Shown here: positions 42,515 through 64,000 of the stretch, piece after piece
How the letters are laid out: each line of letters begins with the position of its first letter
How positions within the stretch are numbered: the stretch's first letter is position 1
Assembly (NCBI GenBank): GCA_023053545.1
Contig: JAKZAN010000005.1
Span: 5,828,001 to 5,892,000, forward strand
From: Lepidurus packardi
Lineage: Eukaryota; Arthropoda; Branchiopoda; Notostraca; Triopsidae
Direction of reading: 5' to 3'
DNA length: 64,000 nt
The notes under the pieces: model-generated
Seen by the model: the letters and a program-made list of their open reading frames with translations, nothing else
Databases searched by the model: none
What the model was told of the DNA's origin: nothing
Position numbers and translations under genes: made by a program

Positions 42515-43811
42515 TCAGTCACGCTTCTTTACATGTGCGAGTTCGGGGTGGTCTCGGCGAATCCAATCCACAATTAATTCAGCCATAGTGTGGCTATGCG
42601 ATAACACAAAAGCATGCTCCATCCCTTGCTCGCAAACCATAGAACGAATATGGGGAATTGTATCTTTTAACGAAGAATGATATTCCAAGGGAGACCACGC
42701 ATCTTTTGTCCCATAGTACAGTCTTATCCTAAATTAAATGGACGAAACAATTAGAGAAATTATCAAACATACATAGAACACCAATCATTTTAATGCATCC
42801 AATATAGAAGAAATAAGAGGAAATTAAACAGAAGGAAATTTACCTAGATGAAAGCCTGTGCAACTGGATTTTATCCAGTTCTTTCACATTTTGTAGCTCA
42901 TCATGGGCCATAAACAGACTCTTCTCCAACGCGCTTGGATGTAGTAAACGCATCGTAGTTTCAATGCTACACCCCGAAGGCGAGAAATAATTAACTAACA
43001 CTGGAGAACCACCCCGTTTGCTATCTAAAATTTTAATGAAAGCTTTTAGAGCTGGAACATATCGAATTTAATACAAGACGAACATAAAACCCATTTAATG
43101 ATCATCCTTTTCACAAACGCAGGGATGTAATAAGCCAAACTGGCTGCGAAAACCACGGCGCTTCTAAAAGTGCCCAACATGGGTGCTAATCTCTTGCCAT
43201 TTGGAGTTTCGGCCATTCGTTCGATTGTGGGAAAGAGTAAATACGCTGTGGAGGGCGCATAGTTCAGTTTGTCCAATTCATCCATAACGTCCAGGCAAAT
43301 TTTGGCGCCAATAGAATGTCCAATCAGGATTAAACGTGTGGTTTTGGGCACAAACTTCGTTAGAAATGATATCTTGTGTCGAACTTGCCCCGCTAGCGTA
43401 TAAACGGACCCACGTTCTAGAAAGCGAGAGAGAACCAATGTTGAGTGTCCTTGGAAAGGTTTTCGGCGCCGACAAAATACCAGGGGGCATTCCCAAGGGT
43501 GAAACAGGGGGCATTTCATGACCCGCATGACCGACACCCCATACAGGAATGTCTTTAAACATACGGTGTATGTAGGTCATAAAAGATTCATAGTAACCAA
43601 CCAAGCCAGGATTACCTAATTGGAGAAATTGTGAAAATTATACGATAATTCTCCTCCGATTTTCCATACCTGGGATTACGATTATTAAATCTTTCGCGTT
43701 GCTTATTCGCGTATCTTCTACCCAACCACCTAATGTAACAACTCTAGTGGGTACTTCAAGTACATTAATAAAGCCTTCACGATAATTTTCCGACAAGTCT
43801 TCTGGATCCAT
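42515..43811 (-). CDS. LDAH: Lipid droplet-associated hydrolase (LDAH, C2orf43), complete, 5 exons
   Basis: Alpha/beta hydrolase of lipid droplets linked to sterol ester turnover. Exons from the right: 43811-43670, 43615-43481, 43416-43084, 43024-42844, 42728-42515; 334 residues (human 325). Motifs: IVIPGNPGLVGYYESFMTY, VGHAGHE, the nucleophile elbow LILIGHSIGAK (GHSIG, Ser), YLLFPTIERMAETPNGKRLA, then YYGTKDAWSP with the likely catalytic Asp, and MEHAFVLSHSHTMAELI with the likely catalytic His. The 43083-43025 intron uses a weak donor (TTAT|gttcgt) but is needed to keep frame and gives a typical 59-base length. It is divergent from Nup85, with start codons 232 bases apart. Confidence 0.93.
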
Positions 43812-44043
43812 TTCTTCGTCGTAACAAACAGGGGTAAATAATCACAAAATAAGATACGATAAATTTTTAACATGATTTTCCTACCTCAGTTTGATATCAA
43901 TATTTCTCGTATACATACGCAGTTCATATGTAAGGTAAAGTAATGCAATGACCTAAAGAGTCACAAGAAAAAGCAATTAGGACTGAATATTTTATTTATA
44001 ATCAGTAACACGGACCCACTACCCTTTTGCATCGAACTGGATC
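43812..44043. promoter_or_regulatory. Shared divergent promoter LDAH / Nup85
   Basis: Only 232 bases separate the two start codons, so both promoters must lie here. No TATA box is seen, as usual for housekeeping genes. Confidence 0.55.
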
Positions 44044-46982
44044 ATGGGTGACCGTGCGCCAGTATTTTTGAGCGGTAAGTCTACTCAACTTAATTAAACC
44101 ACGCCTATTCGACCAAAATTTCCTCGGGTTTTGATATTCAAAGGTTGAATTCGGAAGTTTGTCTTCAAAATATTATTATATTAACCTGTCTAGCTTGTTT
44201 TGTATAGAAATGGAGACTGTTCGCGAGGCCGGTGATTTTGAGCCACTTATTGGTATAACATGGGGTGTTGGCAATCATTTGTCGATTTTTCCCACTATCT
44301 ACCCAGCACGTGAAGGTAAGATTTGTTTGCAACCAAAAAACGATAGCTACTTTCAATATTATTTCATATTAGAAGCTGTTGCACAATTCAGTCCCAATAA
44401 AATCACCCACGTTGCATGGGAAACCACTTTGTATGTCCCCCAAGTCAGAAAACTGGTTAATGAAGCTCTTGGAACCTTCATCGCCTTGCAAGACGCCGCC
44501 AAAAACACTCTAACTTTATCTCAGCTGCTTAAGTCCTCTCGCCAGTATCGTTCCGTCATTAAAGCGTGTGTAGAGGACCTGAATAAGGCTGACGAATGGA
44601 ATAAAGCTGGAGAAAGCGAAAATCAAGACTTGGACCAGCTTAGCGAAGTGTTCTACAAGATTGAACTCGTCTGGAACTTGTGTGAAGTCCTTTATATTGA
44701 CAAAGATCCATGTACTACAAAATTTACACTCTTTAAGGACCTCAACTTACATGCTAATTTGCGTATTAGGTGGAATTGTGCTTCCGCAGCTCCTAGAATG
44801 GATCAGATTACACTTCCCTGCTGCGGACCAGCAAGCGTTAGAAGCTGCCAGTTCTGGAGAAGCTGCTGAACACCCAGAGTACTGGCTAGCCATGCAAGGC
44901 TTACTTTTGCAAGGCCAATTGGATAAAGTACGGCGACTGTTACAACTCCACCCTCAATTTGACCACGATGGATTCCAAAGTTTGGACGAACTCCTACGCA
45001 AAATGCCCGTTCATGGAGTAAATTGCCACAGCTCACCCTATAATTTATGGCAGTGGCCCTAATTTTTTTCGTGTGCAGGCTGGTTCCATGGCTGTTACCG
45101 AATTCGACTTTCGTTGGCGACACTGGCAAAGCGAAGTCCGGGCAAGACGTTCAACGGGCGATTTTTTAATCAATAATAGGTTAAATTTCCTAGCTCAAGT
45201 AAATGTAACGTTTTCGTATTTCTTATATTAATTGTGAACGTTTTATGCGTAGATTCTGGGAGGTGAAGACGAAGTGTGGGCCACGCTAAGGCCCCAATTA
45301 GAAACGTGGTACGAGGAATGGGTGGGAAGGCTCTTGTACACTGATCCTTGCATCACTTTATATCGTTTAAAAGAAGAAGCTTCGCAAGCCTGGTCTCGGT
45401 TCCAAGGGAACAGTCCAAGTAGACCAGTCGGTTTGGATGCTGTAATTCTAACAGCATTACAGAGCGATTGGCATGATGTCATTGGTCTGATACAGAGTAA
45501 CATCGATAATTCATGGGCCACGGCTCATTTAGCCGACTTGCTCTTCCACGCGGAAGAGATAGCCGAAGATCAGTAAAAATTATACACTTTTAATTTGGAA
45601 AATTAGACTACGTTTGCTTATTTAGATATTCTTTTGCCCTGAAAGAGAACTTATTAAGAGACTTTGCCGTATGCCTACTCAGCCATTCGAGTTTATGGAC
45701 CACGGGGCTTAGATATTTGGATTATTGCCCCACATGGGGTCCTGCATGTCAGGAACTTTTCATACCAGCTTTACTGCATAATGCCTCTCATCTGAAAGCC
45801 ATACAACTCCTTGACGCTGCCCAGAAAAGGAACCTTCGTCAAGCAGGTTTTTGAAGGCTCTTTTTTAGTGTCAAAAAGCTTTTAAAATTGTGTCTTGTAG
45901 CCCTTTCTGTTTGTCGGATTATGGGGAGACGGTGTTTGGCAGAAAAGAGATTAGGTCAAGCACTGTCTTGGGCGTTACGGGGACCTACACCAGATTCTCA
46001 GTTAGCCTCTGCTGTGGCTGACCAGTGCTTGGATTTGTACCTCAAACAATCATCTTTTCCGTCAGCTGCTTCCAGCGATTTGCTCAATTCGTTGGGTGCC
46101 GGAATTCTGGCATCAGACCGTTTAGCTTTTCTGGGTAATCCATCTCTATGTATTTTCTATGTAGTATATATAGTAATATGAATAAATATATTAAATATGT
46201 TTATTTATATATTATGAATATATAGATTTATATAGTATACTTATTTCTCCTAACACTAATGTTTTTGTAGTTCTTACGTTCCTTTTCGTCATTATAATAT
46301 TTTAGTACTTTTTAATTATTCTTTCATAGGAACTTTTTCTACATTACGTTTTTAGCCTTAAGTATACTAATTAGTATGTTAACTGTCATCGATCTAGGTA
46401 AGATCGTTTCAACACTATTAATTAGTCTGATTATCATTTGAATGTTGATTATTCTGGTAATCAGGCATCCAGTGGTGATTTAGGCATCCAATTGGTTATA
46501 ATTATGATGTAATATTCCAAATTACCCTTATATTGTGTGATGGTATTTTAGGTAAATATAGGGAATTTCACAAGTTGTATGGTCAGCGGGAATTCCGGGA
46601 GGCAGCTATATTACTGATTGGATTATTAACGTCCCGCATTGCTCCTCAATAGTAAGTTTGGCTTGCGGATATACAGAAAAGCGAGTTAACTAAACATTTT
46701 TGATCTCGTAGTTTTTGGCCCGTATTGCTGACGGATGCATTACCTCTTCTAGAAGCTAATCCGCCTGTATTTACGTCCGAAGAAACTTTAGAGCTGATGC
46801 AGTGTGTTCAAGAATTGCAAGCCCTGCAAAAAGACAGTACCAAAAATAACACGGATGTTGATATGAAGAGCGCAGATTCGATGGGCAAAACGCCAATTCT
46901 GGACGAAGAGAAGGATAAGCTGTTGGCGTTGGCCCTGAGTCGTAATTTGGCTAGGAGTTTCTTGCTTGAAGGCAGTGTGTAA
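44044..46982 (+). CDS. NUP85: Nucleoporin Nup85, complete, 10 exons
   Basis: Scaffold component of the Nup107-160 (Y) complex of the nuclear pore. Exons 44044-44074, 44208-44315, 44373-44711, 44770-45017, 45079-45198, 45253-45572, 45626-45846, 45901-46134, 46552-46651, 46712-46982 join to 663 codons (human 656). Blocks shared with human Nup85: YRSVIKACVEDL, VWNLCEVLYID, LPQLLEWIRLHF, GSALSW-type GQALSWALRGP, SDRLAFLGKYREFHRMYG, SRIAPQYFWPVLLTDALPLL, LALSRNLARSFLLEGS. It is an all-helical ACE1-type repeat protein. The 57-base intron at 44316-44372 is a multiple of three and has no stop in frame. The stop is 36 bases from the stop of NUDT1. Confidence 0.96.
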
Positions 46983-46987
46983 TTTTT

Positions 46988-46993
46988 TTTATT
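46988..46993 (-). terminator. Candidate poly(A) signal of NUDT1
   Basis: AATAAA on the minus strand between the Nup85 and NUDT1 stop codons. Cleavage 10-30 bases further would place the NUDT1 3' end inside the last coding exon of Nup85. A plus-strand AATAAA at 47122-47127, within the NUDT1 last exon, could serve Nup85. Confidence 0.5.
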
Positions 46994-47018
46994 GTCTTTC
47001 TTGTATATTGCGCGTTTT

Positions 47019-47616
47019 CTATACAACATCCGGTATACTCTCCACCTCATTCACTTCAAAAGACACCATTTTCTCATAGCCATCAAATTGAAAATAACCA
47101 TGGAACGTTTTCCCACTTAGAAATAAAGGGAACCAGTGAATGTCGTCGACCCACATTTTGTCGAATGGAATGCTATCCAAGGAATACCACTCCGGTCGCA
47201 TTTCTAGAGCATGGCAAATCTAATCATTAATATGCAAGTCAAACTAAGTAGTAAGTAAAGACCTGCAGTTTCAACGGGAAGTCCTTGGAATTGACGAGAC
47301 ATGAAAACGTGCACGTTGAGAAACAAGGGTTGATCCACAAACTCGTATTGCAACAGGCCAATTTTATCCAACGACGTAACTTCTAAGCCACATTCTTCGA
47401 GCAGCTCTCTAAGACAAAACTCTTCGTGGGTAAATAAATAAAAGAGAAATTGGAATATATTTACCGTTTCGCACCGTCTTCTGCAGATTCGCCTGGCTCA
47501 ATCTTCCCTCCAAACCCGTTCCATTTTCCTTTGCCGAAACCGTACTTTTTGTATCCAAGTAAAAGCCTTTCTTGGTCTCTTATCATCACCAACGTGCAAT
47601 TTATTCTTGTAACCAT
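47019..47616 (-). CDS. NUDT1: Nudix hydrolase MTH1/NUDT1-type (oxidised purine dNTPase), complete, 3 exons
   Basis: Removes 8-oxo-dGTP and related oxidised nucleotides from the pool, yielding monophosphates. Exons from the right: 47616-47465, 47408-47263, 47203-47019; 160 residues (human MTH1 156). The Nudix box is complete across the first splice junction: [16 protein letters not shown] then [13 protein letters not shown]1 features: [49 protein letters not shown]. The MRPEW(F/Y) and MWxDD segments form the base-binding pocket in MTH1, supporting this assignment over other Nudix families. Confidence 0.93.
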
Positions 47617-48599
47617 TTTCTTGGTTTGTGAATACAACCAAAAACAACAACTTCAGAATATGAATTAATGTAAACTAAGGTTTTAAAGGAAGAAATATTT
47701 ATTAAGAAGAGATCGGAGTTTATCATAAAATCACGGCAACTCCCTAACAAGATGAGAGAATTTTTCCTTTAGCTGTCCTAATCGTTATGATACGTAATTA
47801 AAAATGATTAATCATGGAGTTTTGATAGTCAAGTAAAAAAGAGCCAAGCCTAAAGACCTAGAGTTTGAACTTTGTAATGACCAGCCAAGCCGTGCGACTT
47901 GTGACGTCTCTAATTGTAGGCCGTGTGAGAGGGGTCTTCGCTTTGGCCGGGTCGCTAACTCGTCATTGTGTAGTCGTAACACGGGCTTGGGAAGTTGTTC
48001 TATAAAAACAAAAGAAAAAGCGATAAAAACCAGCGCTTTACTTCAAGTAAGTCTATTGAGAAACTTGTAACCAAAAACGCTGTAATTTATTTGTAATTTA
48101 TTAATTTTAATCCTAAAACTTGAGCTTTCTGATAAAAGTAAAGTTTGGGTGGCTCTGTTTACACTTGTCGTACACGCCCCTAAAGTTTACAAGAGTTCAT
48201 TGTGCAATTGTACATGTAGACGCTTTATAAAACGTTTTATAGTGATATTAAGCTTGTTGAAATAAAACGCGTTTCATTGTTACCCAGTGCGATTTGCTTC
48301 GAAGGCCAGGCATCCACCGTGTAGGTTGTTAAACGTGTATGTTTTTCTAGGAAGCCACTCATTTCGCTTCACCGTAAAAGAACTTGGGACTTTTACCGCT
48401 TCACCTTATAGGATTAAATTTTCTTCCATAAAAAGAGACCTTCATGTTCCCTGACAAAAGGACGTTTTCCAGCATTCTTAATAAATTTTGTATCTTTCTT
48501 GCAGGTTCTCGTTTGAAAAATAAGCACTTATTCAAAGTCGGTTTTTACCATCTTCCCTTTGTTTTGTGTGGTTTTGGTTTCCCGTCAAACGTTTCCCAA
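47617..48599. other. Intergenic / epsin 5' region
   Basis: Non-coding. It holds the NUDT1 promoter and the epsin promoter and 5' UTR; an acceptor-like ttcttgcag at 48504 suggests an upstream non-coding epsin exon. No gene is seen. Confidence 0.45.
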
Positions 48600-51500
48600 A
48601 TGAACGTATCCGGAATTCGTCGTAACGTGAAAAATATCGCCCATAATTACACTGAGGCCCAAGTAAATCACTGCACATGCCCTGTTTAGAAACCTTTTTT
48701 AAATATTTTTCCCTTTCTAGCGTAAAGTACGCGAAGCTACCAGCAATGATCCATGGGGACCTCCAAGCAGCGTTATGGCCGAAATTGCCGACCTTACGTA
48801 TAACGTGGTCGCATTTTCGGAAATTATGCAGATGATATGGAAACGACTCAACGACCATGGGAAGAATTGGCGTCATGTCTACAAGTCCTTGGTTCTCCTT
48901 GATTACCTCATCAAAACAGGCTCAGAGAAGGTGTAGCTTTTCAATCTGTATTCTTACATTCTTAAACACATTTCTGGTTCTATCTGCAGGTGGGTCAACA
49001 ATGCAAGGAGAACATTTTTGCTATCCAGACGTTAAAAGACTTTCAGTACTACGAAGAAAACAAAGATCAAGGGTTAAACGTCCGGGAGAAGGCTAAGCAG
49101 TTAGTGGGACTCTTGAAAGACGATGAGCGTTTAAAAAACGAGCGATCGAAAGCGTTGAAAGCGCGAGAGAGGTTTGCCCAGCAAGTGACATCAGGAAGTG
49201 ATTCCAACGTAAGTAGTTTTTAATATTTTAGCTTCAGTTTTGGTTGGGTGATGTATGACATGCGTGAAAGGATGCAGCACTGTTTTATTTCTATTATTAT
49301 TAACTTGACTGCTCTTATGCGTAAAAAATTTGGCTATGCTGTCCCTTCTTTGTTTGATCTCATATTTTTGGTCGTTGCCTTCAATTTTTTTCTGTCTGCG
49401 TTGTTACTGCTGTGCAATATTCAGGAGCTGTATTCGCCTTCCAGTCCACCCGCGCCAGATGTAAGTTGACTTCCAGCTTGCTATACTTATCTGTATTGTT
49501 ACACCTTTAATCATTTTCCTTCAAACTCACTTTTTCCCTAACTTGATCTCCCGTGTATCAAACATTAATCAGAAAATCCTTATCGGGTTCCTGCAAACGT
49601 GGGTTAATAAGATTTGACTTTTCTTTTAGTTTTCCGGTTACCGCTCAGACAGCTATGGATCGGACACCACGCTATCAAGAGGTCAGTTTACCTTATCTCA
49701 TTTCTGTTCTTTTCGGCTGCGTCCGATTTATTTGTTGTTCCGAAGATTGAAGAATTTAAACTTCATGTTAAAACGAAGCGCTTAAATTTCTTATAACATA
49801 ATGTCTTCGTTTTATGACAACCCTGACAAACTGACTATTTACTTTTTAAAACCTTCTTTATATGAACTAATTTAAATCACAAAGTTTTATTGTTGAAATG
49901 TGTTTTTCTTTTGCCTGTTTATTATGAGAACGTTAATTGTTATAATTAAAGCCATTTGTGTCGCGTCGCAGGAAACTTTGGCTGACACGCGTTTGACACA
50001 GTTACAAAGCGGATTAGTCATTATCGATTAAAAGTGCGAATTAGCTTTTGTGTTTGTCTAGAACACACGTCGGTTTAGTTAATATTTACGCTTGAAGTCA
50101 TCTTGTGTGGAACAGCTGGCCGGAAAGTGCATAGTCATGTAGTATAGCAATTGATTTACTTTTAACAAGCACTTGGAAACTATGATATACAGCCATACAT
50201 ATCATTAGCGTCAATTATGATCTCTAATTTTGGGGGATGTATTTTCACCCAGGTCGTCCACCTTCGGTGGAACTGGATCTGGCCCGCCCTCAAACCGCAG
50301 GCGAAGAAGAGTTGCAACTGCAGTTAGCGTTAGCCATGTCCAGAGAAGAAGCAGAGCAGGAAGAAGCCAGGCGTCGTTCAGATGACGTGCGTCTCGCCTT
50401 GGCCATCACGCAAAGCAAAACCGAGGGTAAATCCGTGCCCGAAAACGCATCCAACAACAGCAGCAATGCCAGTCACCTGCTGGATCTTTTGGATGTCAAC
50501 GTACCAGGCGCTACCGGCGGTAGCGATACACCTGTAGCAGGATGGGTGGACCCTTGGGGCACGCCTGCACATCCGTCCGAGCCACCAGCACCTGCAATGC
50601 CTCCCAGACCAAAAGTACAATATTTTTTTTTTTAAATGGAATGTCAACATTTCGGGAACTTTATTTTTTTAGTTTTTAGTTTATTATGGAGTTTACTTGA
50701 AATCGGAAGATCAAATTTTTTGTTTCCGTTGCCACTCAGGTGTCACTCCCTTGGTCTCCTTGTAATCCTTTTTCTGTTTCGGTGCCTCTTCCTTGCGTTT
50801 CGACCTCGTACTCTAGACGAGGTCAGGATTCCTTTATTGAAACGCCCACGAAGGTTAGCACCGTGGGGAATGCTGGCAATCTCCTCTTCGTTACTTTACT
50901 AATACTGTATTGAGTTCTGTGTCTGGCATTTTAACCTGATGTACTAATTTGTTTGCTCTTTTTGCATGCTAGAGTCTGGAATTATCTACTGTGCTTAGAG
51001 CGGTAAGGGGTGTAGGAGTGGTTATGACGTTACTAGTAGATTTGTTTGGGGGATGGGAGGGTATTTTGCACTTGGTGAATGCGTTTGATCGATAGCTAGC
51101 GTTAATTTCTGCTTTTACAGAGATTTTTGAGCTAATTTGTTGTATTTCGTGTGGTTAGATGTCGTCACCTTCGTCAGCGGCGGCCTTATCTACGCCTGCA
51201 TCACGTCCCGCTGTTGTTGATCCTTGGGGAATGCCTCATCAAAATGATTCTTTACCTGCTGTTCAAGTGCGTTTTAAATTGATATATTTATTTATTTATT
51301 TTTATTCAATTTTTTTCTTTATTTAAAAAATAATAATTTTGAGTTTATTGTAGGATCCTTGGACGAGCACAACGCCTTCGCCTGTAACTGTATCAGCCCC
51401 TGCGCCTGCGGATCCTTGGGCGCCTGCGCAAGTACCTTCTCGCAAGCCAGGTAGTTTGTTTTGCTTTTTCCTTCTTTTAAACAGCATTTTGCGTGTCTTT

Positions 51501-52312
51501 TGTTGAAATAATAGAAATTTTCGAGGATTTTACTTAATATGTGTGTGCTCTTTTCTAGCCTCCGCAGATCCTTGGAGTCCGGTGGCAGCTTCCGTGGCTA
51601 CGAAACCAACACCTAATAATGATCCCTGGTCGCCTCAAGTTCAAGGAGCCCACGTACCTAACTCCATGGACGACTTCGATGTGTTGGTCAACCGGAAAGC
51701 GGAAAGAAACAACAATGCGTCTCCGTTCGATTTACAGGAAATGAATTCCGCCCTGGACTCGTCCAATGGCAGTTTTGAAAATGGCGGAGTAAGAAGCAAA
51801 AAGACACCGGAGCTTTTCCTAGGACCTAACTCGAGTTTGGTCAATTTGGATAATCTCTTGCCTCCTCGACCGGCAGCCCAGCCCCCAGGTGTGGAATTTT
51901 TTTTAGTTTTTTTTTTTTTCATCTGAAACATTTCTATGCATTCTCGGCTCTTCTTATAGTTTCAAAATTTAATTTCGATGATTTAGGAATGTTTTCTTTT
52001 TCGGTTGGAATGCCATTTTTGATTTCTTGTTTGGCTTTTGGTGTTCCTTTCTTTTGTCATTTCGACGGCTATTTAGTTAATCCATTCGCTTTAACGATGC
52101 CTGGCGTCGCAGGGACCCAAGCCAACCCGTTCCAGCAACAGGTCGCTCCCCGTCCTTCGATAAACCAATTACGACAGCAGCAGAACCTGGGAGTTTTGTC
52201 TCCGCCCATGGGAGCCACCGTAGGTATGGCCGCATCACCAGCAGCGCCATGGAGTGGAATTCCGCCCACCAACACGCTAGGGTCGCCTACATCGAATCCG
52301 TTTTTAGCGTAA
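48600..52312 (+). CDS. Epsin (liquid facets type), complete, 12 exons
   Basis: Endocytic adaptor that binds PtdIns(4,5)P2, ubiquitinated cargo, AP-2, clathrin and EH-domain proteins. Exons 48600-48662, 48721-48930, 48990-49208, 49425-49460, 49630-49681, 50253-50614, 50740-50853, 50973-51002, 51159-51266, 51354-51450, 51559-51888, 52077-52312; 618 residues with all included. ENTH domain at residues 1-155 (VREATSNDPWGPPSSVMAEI, KNWRHVYKSLVLLDYLIKTG). Two ubiquitin-interacting motifs (ELQLQLALAMSREEAEQEE; DDVRLALAITQSKTE). Six DPW AP-2 motifs, clathrin-box-like LLDLL and LVNLD, and four NPF motifs (CNPF, VNPF, ANPF, SNPF). Exons 7 and 8 are phase 0 at both ends and may be optional. Confidence 0.95.
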
Positions 52313-54564
52313 AATATAAACAAAAGAAGAAACAAACGTTTTGCTAGAACACTATAGAAATTTTAACCCTTTAGCCCGAAAAAATGCTTCGATATAAAAT
52401 TCAGGCTAAAAGCACGGGGTAAGAATGAAATTGTAACAATTAATATTTTACGAAAAGTGAGTTGCGTTCGGATTTGGAGTGCCTACCATATATGATTCTA
52501 CTGTTGAGTAACTTATTCCATTCTTAGGGAAAACTTGTGTTTAGTGTCCATCTGAAAAGTGGTTGCTTTTTGTTTTGTTTTCAACAATTCCGGTTGCAAA
52601 CTTTGTATACAACTTCGGGGCGCGTGTGTGGGAAATATTGGAGACTTATTTGGTAGTTCTTTCTTTCTCTTGGAAGCTGTACCATTATTGTCCGCCCCAA
52701 ACTGTAACTTCTATTCTTATAAACTTCCTTCTACCCACCTCCACCAAATTTTCTTCTGACCCCGCTATCTTCTTGGCTGTATAGTTTTCTAGAGAAAAAT
52801 TTTTCACTTTCATGGCCTTTAGGTCGCCCGTCCCTTCTCTGAAAAATAAGTTGTATATGAAGAATTTGGAGGTTTTCGAGAGGCTTGGTCGAATTTTCTT
52901 AAGCTTCCGCTTTCCTTTCTAGGGTCCATATTTAGTTGATTAATCATTGCAAGATTGTTAGATTTTTTTTTTCTCTTGCTCTCCCTCCTCCCCCCACTGC
53001 ACCCTGCTACCAGTCTCGAGCGTTTCCCTTGGTGTGGCTTTATTGGCTAGCCAGTGACTGACGAGAAGGTGAAAAATAAAAGAAAAACGTTCGTTCTTGA
53101 TCCTTTGGCTGATGCACGGATATTGATAAGCAGAGGGATGTGAACCAACTGAGAGATTAATAAGAACGGAGGTTGCGGCATTGCGGGTAACCACGTGAAA
53201 TGTACTTTTTGCAAGCGGATATAAACCAAAGTTAGATTCTAGGGCCGGAAATCTAGGGCCATGGCCCCGAAATTCAACTTGAAGTGAGCAGCTGCTGAGA
53301 GGGCTTTCTTTGGACTGGAGGATTTTGGTGGTATACATAATGGAGAAGATGGGAACCCCAAATCGGGGTCAGGGAGCTGAGGAAAAGTCCCCGAAACTCG
53401 TGTGTTGTAAGCAAGTTTTGATATAAGCAGCCAATCTGGCGCTCTCGTAGGTTACTTGTGGCCAGGTTCGGGGAATTCATATCGTTTGTCATTGCACGCA
53501 GAAAGTCAAAAAGGAAAGTCGCTTTTATGCATGTTGTGATTATTTCATAATTATCTGTTCTTTTTCTAGTGTATCATAGTTTTTCTGAACTATTTTCGTA
53601 AGGATAGAAACTGACAATAATTGAACGGAAGCCGAGGATTTCGTTTTTAACAAACTTAAATGTTAATGGGTTTTTTACTTTCTTTATATAGCTTGGAGTG
53701 GAAACACGGTTGCACTTTTCAGGTGTCAGGAGAAGAATTCCGACGTCTTTTCATTTGATTACGTAGTTGCTAAGAAAGCTGGTCTAAAACGTCTTTATTT
53801 GAGTTCTAAGTGCGGTTGCATAACTCCTTGGGTTGAAGTTGCATTATGTACATTTTGGGTTTACACTGGGTAAATTTTTTGCGTACATTATACGTAAGTT
53901 TTTTAAAGCGAATTTAGATTTCTGTAGACTTTATTATAAAATTAAATGGAATCTTATATAACTTGACAAGATTGGGATTCGGAAGGTCTGGGGGCAAGTC
54001 AGTTAGATTGAATAAAGGTCAACAATGATTATATAGAAAGTGATTAGGATGTAAGGTTAGGATTGGAAGTATAGTACTTTTGTGGTTTTAATCATAGTAT
54101 GGAAGCGGTTTCTTGGGGCGGACCACGATTGCCAAGAAGAATAAAAAAACGCGGATGTTATGGAGATGAAAACGTTCGATACCAAAGCCCAGCTTCCAAG
54201 CGTTGCGCCAACTTGTAATACGGAGCCAACCGCAAGGCGGCGTCAGTAGACAGCGAGCTTTGGCAGCGTGAGGACCTCCTGCCGCCACGCACACTGATCT
54301 TCTCTTCCAAGATTTCAGACAGGATCTTTTGACAGTTAGCATAACCGCGCCCGGTTTGTTGTGTTGGTACCAGTTCTCTGCTCTAGTGAAGCGTGGAATT
54401 TTGATCATAAATCAAACTTTAAAGGTGTAAGTGAAGGACAAAAAAGCGATACGTTAAATTAACTCCTTCAAAATTTCGGGTGGGTGTGTCCAAAAACCGT
54501 TGCCGGTATAGACAGGCACTTTTTTTGGCAAGGTAACATTATAAACGGCAGCAAAAGCAGGAAA
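52313..54564. other. Epsin 3' region and myosin promoter region
   Basis: About 2.2 kb without supported coding sequence. The left part is epsin 3' UTR, the right part the leader of the myosin gene; AAAAGCAG just before the ATG could be an acceptor of a 5' UTR intron. The frames here have no family motifs. Confidence 0.5.

Positions 54565-64000
<9,436 letters not shown>

Overview
This is a 64 kb piece of an intron-rich animal nuclear genome. Fifteen protein-coding genes can be modelled, thirteen of them recognisable conserved families; one (non-muscle myosin II) runs off the right edge. The protein repertoire, short GT-AG introns (mostly 50-70 bases), tight gene spacing and roughly 40% GC suggest an arthropod. 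A compact-genome crustacean such as a daphniid is my best guess, but this is inference only. I see no bacterial, organellar, viral, rRNA, tRNA or CRISPR features. Most multi-exon models close in frame across every junction, which is strong internal evidence for the exon coordinates given.

Layout. 1-2.4 kb: no clear gene, one AT-rich insertion between direct repeats. 2.4-6.6 kb (-): NXF1 mRNA export receptor. 7.2-7.95 kb (+): C9orf85 family protein. 8.0-9.4 kb (-): a Speedy/RINGO CDK activator. 9.7-12.1 kb (+): HRD1/synoviolin. 12.4-16.2 kb (+): a GT31 beta-1,3-galactosyltransferase. 16.7-17.8 kb (-): ATXN7L3/Sgf11. 21.0-22.3 kb (+): arginase. 22.8-23.3 kb (-): pterin carbinolamine dehydratase. 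24.2-25.6 kb (+): ASRGL1-type isoaspartyl peptidase. 26.0-37.2 kb (+): a PLEKHH/MAX-1 PH-MyTH4-FERM protein, whose introns hold two pogo-like element copies, a fold-back element and long T runs. 38.1-38.8 kb (-): a small unrecognised membrane protein with a split start codon. 39.0-40.8 kb (-): an unrecognised secreted protein with a good TATA promoter. 42.5-43.8 kb (-): LDAH. 44.0-47.0 kb (+): Nup85. 47.0-47.6 kb (-): NUDT1/MTH1. 48.6-52.3 kb (+): epsin. 54.6-64 kb (+): non-muscle myosin II heavy chain, N-terminal motor part.

Genes are mostly arranged in divergent and convergent pairs with little space between them (LDAH/Nup85 starts 232 bases apart; Nup85/NUDT1 stops 36 bases apart; C9orf85/Speedy stops 50 bases apart). 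There is no operon logic; the genes are a housekeeping mix (nuclear pore and mRNA export, ER quality control, endocytosis, actomyosin, amino-acid and nucleotide metabolism).

The most notable observations are: (1) NXF1 carries a 110-nt exon, one long intron and a 37-nt exon, the arrangement reported for the regulated, retained cassette intron of NXF1 genes; (2) a Speedy/RINGO gene in a probable arthropod; (3) two candidate phase-0 microexons at the myosin loop-1 position; (4) a duplicated exon end inside a myosin intron; (5) a start codon split by an intron in the small 38 kb gene; (6) two decayed pogo-like transposons in two introns of one gene.
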